DNA of 41,396 nucleotides from positions 228,552 to 269,947 of the forward strand of contig QKYT01000097.1 in NCBI GenBank assembly GCA_003550305.1, in the 5' to 3' direction. This document shows positions 33,693-41,396 of this stretch, piece after piece. The stretch comes from Glomus cerebriforme (Eukaryota > Glomeromycota > Glomeromycetes > Glomerales > Glomeraceae). The position numbers and the translations under genes are program-made. Below the pieces are notes generated by a model. That model did no database searches. It had not been told where the DNA came from and saw only the letters and a program-made list of their open reading frames with translations. Numbering within the stretch: the first letter of the stretch is position 1; each line of letters opens with the position of its first letter.

Positions 33693-34727
33693 ATTTTATT
33701 GTATTTGTTAAATTTTTTCAATTGAATTTTTTATCCATTTTCGATATAAAAGTTTTATTATTTTAGTATGCGATTAAATAAACCATTTTTTTATTGTTTA
33801 TTTCAAACTTTTTGCATGAAAACGCGTCAAAATTTTTGCAAAAAACTAAAATCAATGTTTATGGTTTACTGTACGTCACTCATTAGCGGTTGTCAGAAAA
33901 CTAATATTATTTTCAAAGAACTAAAATTCAGTCGTCCGTTATTATTTTTCCTAATGGATAAAACTTTTGTCATAAATTTGTGAATAAATTTACTCAATAC
34001 GATATTTTAACTACTTGAAAATAATAATATTAATGATAATACCTTAGATGTCGATAATTTTAGAAGCAATTTCTTTGATTCTCGACCAGTTTTTATCGTA
34101 AAAAAAATTTTTTTCGATAATATCAATACCAACTTTTTTTCAAAAATTACATTCCAAATATCCAATCAAATCATTCTCAATTTTGAGAAAATGAGACGCA
34201 TTATTAATAATTGCTGTACTAGTAACTGTTAAATAAATTAATAAAAACATAATCTAAACGGATTATCCGACTCGGATAAAAAATCCGGATGTGTTTAATA
34301 TGCGAAGAAGCGGAATACAACATTGGTGAATTCACGAAAGCAGATATGATTTATCTGAAAGGAAAATTCGTCAGTTGTGTTCCGTATGAAACCAATTATT
34401 TTTGAAATATCTATTAATTAGCTGATTATCCACTAATATTAGTAAAAAAATAATAACTAATTCGCTATATATAAGGCTAATGATATATCGAACTATATGG
34501 AAATAAAATTGCCACCATAGCCAATTCCCATTGCACTCTTTTACCTCACTATCCACAAAATTCAGAGCTAAATCCTTAGCTTATATTATCCTTAGCAGGT
34601 GCTCCACTTGGGATAACGTAGAAATATATTCAAGATAGCCAGGATATGATTTCAGTATCAATGGCAAATCTAGCTACATAATCTTTAATTTCTTTACCTC
34701 CAATTTAATATTTAATTTAATATATAC
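33693..34727. other. region between tail-to-tail copies 2 and 3, left part
   Basis: 33693-33800 is the 3' flank of copy 2 and matches, in reverse, 36010-36120 downstream of copy 3 (shared ATATAAAAGTTTTATTATTT and TAGTATGC). A 73-codon stretch open on the plus strand at 34011-34232 looks coding-like but has no ATG near its start and no family I recognise. No other gene was seen. Confidence 0.45.
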
Positions 34728-34729
34728 TA

Positions 34730-34890
34730 CAGTCTCCCCCGACGAATTTGATAACATGACCTTTGGTCAAATGTTTTAAATATCCCTCGTTATAACGAAT
34801 CAGCCAATTAAATTCTTTAAATTATTCGCTATAATCTTATAAGGAATTCGAGGTGAAACCCGGAGGGTTCGTTGAATTGAGGGTGGACTG
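34730..34890. mobile_element. Tc1/mariner-pogo-like MITE with TA target duplication
   Basis: 161-bp element flanked on both sides by TA (34728-34729 and 34891-34892). The ends are inverted: left CAGTCTCCCCCGACGAATT, right (reverse complement) CAGTCCACCCTCAATTCAAC. The interior holds the perfect palindrome TCGTTATAACGA. TA duplication and CAGT ends are typical of the Tc1/mariner superfamily, including pogo/Tigger relatives. There is no coding capacity, so it is non-autonomous. Confidence 0.7.
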
Positions 34891-34892
34891 TA

Positions 34893-36009
34893 CTTAATTC
34901 TTCCATTTAATGAATCTTTTTTTCATAATATGATCTATCAACAAATATAATACTTATTATTAGCCGACCACGTTTTTAAAAAAAAATACGGTAATATTTT
35001 TTACAGTTAGTGCGTGAAAGGCAATTAATCAAAAAACAATGTATTCTCTCTATAGAGAGAGAGGCAGAATATAGCAATGTTGTGATTTATGGAATTAGAA
35101 TACCAACTTACAATAATGAAAAAGTACAGTAATTTTTATCTATTGACGTTCGAAAAAAAAATTATTTGGCTAGAATTCCATCATTATTCTTTATCCAAAT
35201 GATTCTCATCTTATACGTAATTAATTTACGAAAAAAAAGTTTCTCTTTTATTCACATGAATTTTCCTTCATGAAGAATTAATAATGGATTTCCTGGATAG
35301 AGTACTAAATTTTATTTAATGTGAAACTCCTCATTGCAATAATACAGTTGAGAATGATAAACTGAGCTTAAAAAATTAGTGCTATAACAGTATGAAAATA
35401 CCAATTTATACCGTATAACATTCTTTTAGTGGTTTACCTGATTTTTCTTTTCAATTTTATATAAAACTGCTGTAATTTCAATCCAGGCATATTTCCGCAA
35501 TAAAGTCTTAAAGCTCTATCCTGATATATCTATTCATAGTAATTCTGGATCTGAAGATCTGAAGATATATATCATTGCAAGACAAAATCTTCACTTTGTC
35601 CATCATGCGGGACGAGTCATAAAGAAATAAATTTAAAATAACGCGCAAAAAAAAAAAAAATTCAATATAAAACGCGAAAATCTTAGAGGCTATTCTGTTG
35701 CTTCAGGAGCATATGACACCTGTTTAGCAGTGATGGTTGTTGGATTTATTTTGAGAAAGCGTAATCAAGTTCGTTATTAAAATCATATATTATTAATTTA
35801 TTATAGGAATCAAGACTTTATAGTCATATTTTTTTTATTAAAGTGTTTCTTTATCCTTTCCTCTGTATTATTTTATTTCAGTATTCTTTTGATTTTTGAA
35901 GTTGTTGGATGAACAACCCCGTAAGTAGAAAAATAAATACAGTTGATACAAACTAATGATTTGTAATTCATGTAAAAAAGTTTATTTGATTATTATTTTT
36001 GAAATAAAT
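34893..36009. other. intergenic, no gene seen
   Basis: AT-rich DNA downstream of the MITE with no supported gene. A short GAGA-type run lies at about 35057-35072. Confidence 0.4.
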
Positions 36010-36687
36010 GTGTTTTATTTAACTGCATACTAAAATAATAAAACTTTTATATCGAAGATGGATAAAAGATTTGATTTAAAAAATTTTAACAAATACTGTA
36101 AATTTGCGGTACAATAAAATTTATAGAACTTTGTCAAAAGACTCTATCAACTTGTTCATAGGATTTTCATCCGAAGCATCGAGCTCTTCTATATACTGGT
36201 TACTTCATCAAATCCTATCGGATTTTCAAACCATACTTGCCATTGCTGGTAGCGATTTCCCAACATATCATACATTTGACTATCAGTGTTAACTTCTTGT
36301 GCATTATGCGAATATTTAGCCAAAAGCTTATCCCAATATAGATCTGGCTTCAAAGGATCTGGTATATAACTTCCTGTACCCAAAGAAGCACAGAAATCTT
36401 TTCGCTTGCTACTCCATATCGGATAGTTTCTTTGTAAGCTGTCATTGCTGGGTTATCCTTTATATTATAATATGAAAATAAATGGATGCAGCTTTTGTAG
36501 CCATTAAAACATCAACAAAAGTGTCATCATTTGAGAGCATCATAACGTGTAAATAAATGTGGCTGTTTTAAATTATTTTCATTTACATATACTGCAGGTA
36601 AGTGCTCGACTTAATGTTATTTGTAAAAATGTTTGCGAAATAATGATCAAATTTATCCGATTATGTATTTGAGTTATTCGTAAAGAA

Positions 36688-36870
36688 ACTCCACCAGTCA
36701 TTCTTAATAAATACACAAGAAAGTGATGTTTATACTTTATAGTTTTGGAATCATAATATATGAAGTAATTAATGGATTACCTCCTTATTATAATATTGCC
36801 ATGATGAGTTTTTAGCAATAAAAATCTGTCAGGGACTTAGACTTGGATTTAATATTAAAGTCTCCATAAT
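36688..36870 (+). pseudogene. captured TKL kinase fragment inside the copy 3 pseudogene
   Basis: Plus-strand codons recall the activation-segment-to-helix region of the kinase at 15181-16577: YTQESDVYT, then after a frame break YEVINGLPPYYNIA and DEFLAIKICQGLR, FNIKV. The corresponding stretch in the intact kinase is YTQKSDVYSFG ... NGLPPYYDLA ... FLAIKICNGFR ... FNIKV. Patatin-derived sequence resumes on both sides, so this fragment was inserted into it. Confidence 0.82.
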
Positions 36871-37480
36871 AATATATTTAAATTGTTTTTGTAAAAATTC
36901 AATATTTCAAAAGCTGAAAATTTCGGTTTGAAATCTTAATAATTTCCTCATCACTGGTAATATGTCGTGACCAAGATGGTGCTGATAGTCCAGCGGCAAT
37001 TATTCCACCAGTTGATGTTCCAGCTATCATATTAAATAGATTAGAAATGGGTCTATGAGTGCTTCGCTAACCATAAAGCAGGTAATACTTCGCGTATTCC
37101 CCTCCATCAATCGAGAGGACATTATAAATAGGACTATTATTACACGTATTTTCTAAATAATCTCTTTCATATTTAATGGTATTATTTTTACATTTGAAGC
37201 GATGGATTGGATATTTATTCTTTTCTCTTTTTAATTTTTTGAGGAATTCCCCGCCAAATTGTTTTAGAATCTAGACTCAATGAATGAATAATAATACACT
37301 CATTAGCCTTTTTGTAATTGATTTTCTTACAATGAGCAATGCACCAATATAGGTTAAATCTGAGTTTGCGTTTAAAAGTTCAAAGACCCGTGTATACTTG
37401 ATAATTTTAGGAGACATTTTGCAAAACCAAGAACAGCATCTACTTCTCGTATATTCTTATAATTCTTTTGAGCATAATAC

Positions 37481-38050
37481 TGTTACCACCAATTTCGTGT
37501 CACTACGGGGTGATAACAGAAGTCATAAAAGGGAATTTTATATAGAAATAGAACAATATGTAGGATTCATAATAATATAGAATAAAAAATATGACCAATG
37601 TATGAATATTGATAAATTAAATAAAGTATATTTATAAATAGAACAAAAAGTAAAATATCGAACACTTAATTAAATATGAACGAAATAGGGAATGATTAAC
37701 CGATTTATTATGTAATCAAACAATTTATAACGATAAAGTTTAACGTAAATATTACTGCCTCACTCGGCGCTCTGTAATATTATTTATTTTTCAAACTATT
37801 TTTTCTCTTTACTCTTGCTTTGCAACCCACCTTTTATATATTGCAAATTTTTGGGTCGATTCGTCCTCTGGACGACTCGTCTTTTGGAATTTTTAGCCAC
37901 AAGTATCCAGGGTACAATTCGTCCATCGGACGATTCGTCTAGTGGCCATCCCAATTATTATAATAAAATAAACTAAACAAAAAAGTAAACTAAATTAAAA
38001 AAAAAATAAACTAAAAATAAACTGAACTAAAAATTTTCGTCAAAATAACA
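37481..38050. mobile_element. LTR-like insertion (solo LTR candidate), about 565 bp
   Basis: Compared with copies 1 and 2, foreign sequence separates GAGCATAATAC from AATATTTTAAGCTG. It starts TGTTACC and ends either TAACA (38050), giving TGTTA...TAACA inverted ends, or CGTCA (38042), followed by AAATAAC, which resembles the left flank AATAC. Size and TG...CA ends suit a solo LTR of a retrotransposon. It has no reading frame, a TATA-like run near 37835, and an A-rich right end. An exact target duplication is not clear. Confidence 0.55.
37858..37942. repeat. paired near-palindromes inside the LTR-like insertion
   Basis: Two copies of ATTCGTCC-N3-GGACGA-Y-TCGTCT, about 57 bp apart (near 37859-37882 and 37917-37940). 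Each contains TCGTCC and its reverse complement GGACGA around a 3-base centre. They could be binding sites or remnants of tandem repeats. Confidence 0.65.
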
Positions 38051-38197
38051 ATATTTTAAGCTGTTTACATTGGTCAATTTTACTTTCTTTTTTAACTAAT
38101 TGCTCATAATAGACTACTATTTTATTATATATCTCTATTTTTTCTTGGTTAGAAGTGTTGTGTCCACTGTAGTTTTTCTTTAAGATAACGGAGATAT

Positions 38198-40438
38198 TTA
38201 TTGTATTAGAGATAATTCTGATGATTCCCCGGGCGATACATCACCGCTAATGACCCACAAGAAATCTTCCAAGGCTTCTAGGCGTGATTTAGCTGTGTTA
38301 ATAAACTGATAATGACGGTTTATTGAATCTTGAATTTCCTTAATAGTTTTGATAGCCCGCTCAAATTCTTTCTCACCACCGTTTAATACATCAAAAATTG
38401 TTAAGTTAATTCTTGCAATATTACACATTTCTTCCAATCTTGATTGGACGGGCATATATTGAGCACGATTTTTATTACGATAATCCAGCTCTTCGGCGTT
38501 TTCTCTAAGTTTTTTATGTAACACTCCACGGATAATCTTCTTTGCTAGCTCCTTTAATTCATTTGGTGTTTTTTCTTCAATTTCTATTTTCTCGCTACTT
38601 AAGACTTCTCCAAGTAAGTTTAATAAATATGCAATGCCATCTGGGCTAAAACCATGACTTAGAAGTTCATCTATTATATATTTAGGATCAATATCATCAT
38701 CGCGCTCCTTTAATTTAAAAAGACGGGTACTTTTATCAAATTCTTCAGATAGTTGATCAAGAAATTCTTGATAATTTCCTTTATCATATTCATTTAGTGC
38801 ATCAATCATGATTTTATTGAGTTTTCTACAAATTTTTTGTTCTTTAGAAATTGCTTCCCATAAAAATAAAGAAAGGAATAAATAAATTAGAGGAGAAGAA
38901 ATTGGGCCAAATCTATGATCGAAAAAATGATACGGAAAATTTGTCGTTTGATAACGAACCAAACTGCGGTCTGCTCTAAGCATTAATTCAGTAATTAATT
39001 TTTCCATATCTTCTTTAATTGAACTCTCAAAACGCTTTTTTTCAAAGAAGGAAAACACCTGGTCTATTATTTTTACTAAAGCTAATGCGTTATCAGAATT
39101 ATTACTTAGGTTGATTTCAGTATTTAGTTTAGGGTTTTTTTCATTGGTATTTCCACCTTTGACTTTGTCAAATATATTTTTTGCTTCAATCAAATCCTGT
39201 TTTGTAATCTCTTGAGAATATTTAAGTTGCAACTTAATTGCTGATAAAGCATATAACTGGGCTTCTAGAAATTTGTTGGTGACATAATAACATAATGCCA
39301 TATTTCCTCGTAATTTAACTTGTTTTTTAAGTTGTTTGGATTTATCAGCAATTTTNCAAGCAGCANGATATTCCTGATAGGCTAATTCTCCCTTTTCTAA
39401 ACTAAAATTCTCTAATTCTTTAGAGGAATATTCTTTAATGTCATCTTTTTTTAAAAGTTTTAATTTTTCCCATTGTNCTTTAGCTGCATTACGATAATCA
39501 ATTGTAATTTTCCAAAGTTTATTCGCCTTTGTTTCATGAAAGNTCAAATTTGAGAACAATTTTAAATNAGCCAACAATTTAANATTAAATNCTCGAATAA
39601 TTTTAAATAGCTCAGCGCCTAGACTTTTATGCTNGCCTTTAAGNAAATTTGGGGTATTAGGATTATTTGTTTTATCAGGATGGAAATACAAATAGAGTTC
39701 TTTGGAGTGTTTGTTAATTCCTTCTTCTGTAAACAGAATATCGCTAAATAAGATTTCTTTTTTATTAGAAGAATCCAATACATATTGTATAAAAGTTATT
39801 CTTTTTGGATAAGTTACTTTTTCAGCTAATAATTTTAAACGACTTATTTGTTCTAATTGCTTTTTAACTTTATTTGATTTCTCCGAACCCTCAATAGTTA
39901 AAGAATCTATTGTCTTGTATAAAATAGCCAGATATTTAATAATTTGTTGATACTCTTTAAAAGTTTTTGGTGTTTCATTAAATTGGTTAAAGATTTGTTT
40001 GATAAATTCAATAATATTATCTCCTAAAATGGGTTGAATCTTTCCTAATTGTTCTTCTACATCATTTAAAATAGACGTTTCCTCGGGATTAAAATCTTGA
40101 GTAATATCTAATGTAGCATTCTTAGATAGTATTGAGTCTGTTTTATAGGTATCACCATCAAGTTTTTTCGTGTATTTTTCATATTCTTTTGCTATATTTT
40201 GTTGTTTAGTTGCATTATCATCCTCACCAATAGTTTTTAAATAACTAGCATATGATGTGTGATACTTGTACTTAAAAATTCTATATTGTTCCATATCATG
40301 TTCTTCTAGTTCGGTTATTAAATTTTTTCCATCTCTAAATTTTTTCTTAATCTCGTCTTTATTTTGAATGTTATCTTGAAGTTGAGATTCAATTAGATTT
40401 TTCGTTTCTGAAAAAAAATTTTCAATTTGAGTGATCAT
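38198..40438 (-). CDS. copy 3, N-terminal half, 746 aa
   Basis: Open from ATG 40438 to TAA at 38198. It has the same order as the N-terminal halves of copies 1 and 2: charged helices, J-like segment (HPD at 253-255), TPR-like KQVKLRGNMALCYY, then the C-terminal helices RLEEMCNIARINLTIFDVL. The glycine-rich membrane segment has been replaced by a shorter unrelated hydrophobic stretch (SSPLIYLFLSLFLW), so about 90 residues are missing or changed. The frame ends SLIQ at the linker where copy 1 also ends. A short deletion here removes the junction to TPR-patatin. Ambiguous bases are scattered over 39355-39645, so details there are uncertain. It may still encode a protein without a lipase domain. 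Confidence 0.75.
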   Translation of the reverse strand: MITQIENFFSETKNLIESQLQDNIQNKDEIKKKFRDGKNLITELEEHDMEQYRIFKYKYHTSYASYLKTIGEDDNATKQQNIAKEYEKYTKKLDGDTYKTDSILSKNATLDITQDFNPEETSILNDVEEQLGKIQPILGDNIIEFIKQIFNQFNETPKTFKEYQQIIKYLAILYKTIDSLTIEGSEKSNKVKKQLEQISRLKLLAEKVTYPKRITFIQYVLDSSNKKEILFSDILFTEEGINKHSKELYLYFHPDKTNNPNTPNXLKGXHKSLGAELFKIIRXFNXKLLAXLKLFSNLXFHETKANKLWKITIDYRNAAKXQWEKLKLLKKDDIKEYSSKELENFSLEKGELAYQEYXAAXKIADKSKQLKKQVKLRGNMALCYYVTNKFLEAQLYALSAIKLQLKYSQEITKQDLIEAKNIFDKVKGGNTNEKNPKLNTEINLSNNSDNALALVKIIDQVFSFFEKKRFESSIKEDMEKLITELMLRADRSLVRYQTTNFPYHFFDHRFGPISSPLIYLFLSLFLWEAISKEQKICRKLNKIMIDALNEYDKGNYQEFLDQLSEEFDKSTRLFKLKERDDDIDPKYIIDELLSHGFSPDGIAYLLNLLGEVLSSEKIEIEEKTPNELKELAKKIIRGVLHKKLRENAEELDYRNKNRAQYMPVQSRLEEMCNIARINLTIFDVLNGGEKEFERAIKTIKEIQDSINRHYQFINTAKSRLEALEDFLWVISGDVSPGESSELSLIQ

Positions 40439-41396
40439 TTCTTTCTCATTGAATTGCCTACTCTTAAAAAAATCAATAATTTAGTGAATATTTTATTTTA
40501 TATACTTTTTTTTTTTTTAAAAAAAAAAAAAAGAAGGGCGAGGACGAAAATATAATATATTCAATATATTCTGACTCAATGTTTTTATTTATAGAGCTCT
40601 TAATATGAAAATTTCACACGATATTTAAGGATTGCTAAAATAAGTAATTTCATCACAATTTAGAACCGGTTATAATAAATCCGGTTTAAACCGGCGGTTA
40701 TCATTTTTAAAAAAAAGTAACTAAAACCAATTTGATTTATTTATTATTTAATAAAAAGAATGAAATGAGATAAAGTATGTTTGTTTCACTGAATTTCTTA
40801 TCATAATACTGTAGCAGTGTAGCATCAGACCAATTAACAATAGATGTTAGATGTAGATTGTTTAATTCAGATTTCAAAGCATATTTTACTTCAAGCAATC
40901 TCGGTACAATACAAAATTTTATTCCAAGCCTTAATAAACTGGAAATTTCTTTATTATTAAAAATATATACTGTACATTACTTTTGAAGCGTTATAGATGT
41001 TTGAACTTTTCATCTAATCATGTTTTTTTCATAAAAAAACGCGTAGATCTTTCTTTTTTTAGATAATATCAGCCGACATGAGTTTTAATTCAGTTTGCAT
41101 ATGAAAATAGCCTTACTACTAGATCATTTTGGGTTTAGATTTTTCATTTTTTTAAAATAATAATTTAACGTACAACATTTTTGTTTATAATGCTTGGCAA
41201 AAATGATCTCATTCTAGTTCTTTTTGGGGAAAATAACATAACATGAGAACTTCTAAAGAAATACTTTTTGTGCAAAGTTAATAAGCATGGGAAAAAAGGG
41301 AAAGTTTATTGGCTGTGAAGGCCTGAAGGGTGATATACTGTATGTATTAAACGTTATTGTCATTATTATTGTTTTAAATTAAAGTATTTTTTTTTT
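40439..41396. other. upstream of copy 3 and right edge
   Basis: A perfect T13A14 tract (40506-40532) lies about 68 bp upstream of the copy 3 ATG, like that of copy 2. GGTTTAAACCGG-type sequence occurs at about 40682-40694. No gene was seen to the end of the window. Confidence 0.45.

Larger units (their letters stand above)
36121..38197 (-). pseudogene. copy 3, TPR-patatin half, heavily degraded
   Basis: Pieces of the TPR-patatin half can be followed in order from 38197 down to the DKVL stop at 36121, but they fall in many frames with deletions. The nucleophile region (around 37000-37030) and the GTGSY block (36350-36383) are recognisable, while the Asp motif region near 36440-36480 is partly deleted. 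Two foreign stretches interrupt it: a plus-strand kinase fragment (about 36688-36870) and an LTR-like insertion (37481-38050). It cannot encode a working patatin. It lies directly downstream of the intact N-terminal half of copy 3. Confidence 0.88.

Noticed and set aside
33768..33983. Plus-strand 71-codon frame after copy 2
   Set aside because: Its start lies in the 3' flank shared with copy 3, and the product matches no family.

Overview
The window looks like nuclear DNA of an arbuscular mycorrhizal fungus (Glomeromycotina, Rhizophagus-like). It is very AT-rich and carries spliced genes with short GT-AG introns. Its gene families are ones known to be expanded in Rhizophagus: a tyrosine-kinase-like (TKL) kinase with an N-terminal Cys4 ribbon, an F-box/LRR protein, and TPR-patatin proteins. 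Much of the rest is broken gene copies and repeats. The organism call is inference from these traits, not from a database match. All comparisons were made by eye.

Layout. 1-1.2 kb: degenerate AT-rich DNA and one weak candidate for a small spliced gene. 1.5-3.5 kb: a four-exon gene on the minus strand for a 581-residue protein with a PD-(D/E)XK-like pattern. 3.5-9.9 kb: gene-poor. It holds an inverted-repeat element (about 5.78-7.91 kb) whose interior is a decayed copy of the sequence around the 3' end of the F-box gene at 12.4-13.65 kb. 10.0-10.9 kb: an intact PP2C phosphatase. 11.4-13.65 kb: a kinase-tail fragment and a frameshifted F-box gene. 15.2-16.6 kb: a two-exon TKL kinase. 17.7-20.0 kb: a nine-exon endosomal-type Na+/H+ exchanger. 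One of its introns carries U12-type AT-AC signals, and its membrane-core motif has lost a normally essential aspartate. 21.4-24.65 kb: a 16-exon DPH6 (diphthine-ammonia ligase) gene, apparently intact, with one GC-AG intron.

25.0-40.4 kb is the most unusual part. It holds three copies of a large protein with a J-domain-like HPD segment, a TPR-like helical region, a glycine-rich membrane segment, a TPR region and a C-terminal patatin phospholipase. Copies 1 and 2 lie head to head over a 581-bp shared promoter. Copies 2 and 3 lie tail to tail. No copy looks fully normal. Copy 1 keeps a good Ser-Asp dyad but is split from its N-terminal half by a frameshift. Copy 2 is one long reading frame, but its catalytic Asp motif has become NGE. 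Copy 3 keeps the N-terminal half but has a wrecked patatin half, carrying a kinase fragment and an LTR-like insertion. Copies 1 and 3 are split at the same linker. A 265-bp stretch without differences between copies 1 and 2 points to recent gene conversion or an assembly collapse. A short Tc1/mariner-like MITE lies between copies 2 and 3.
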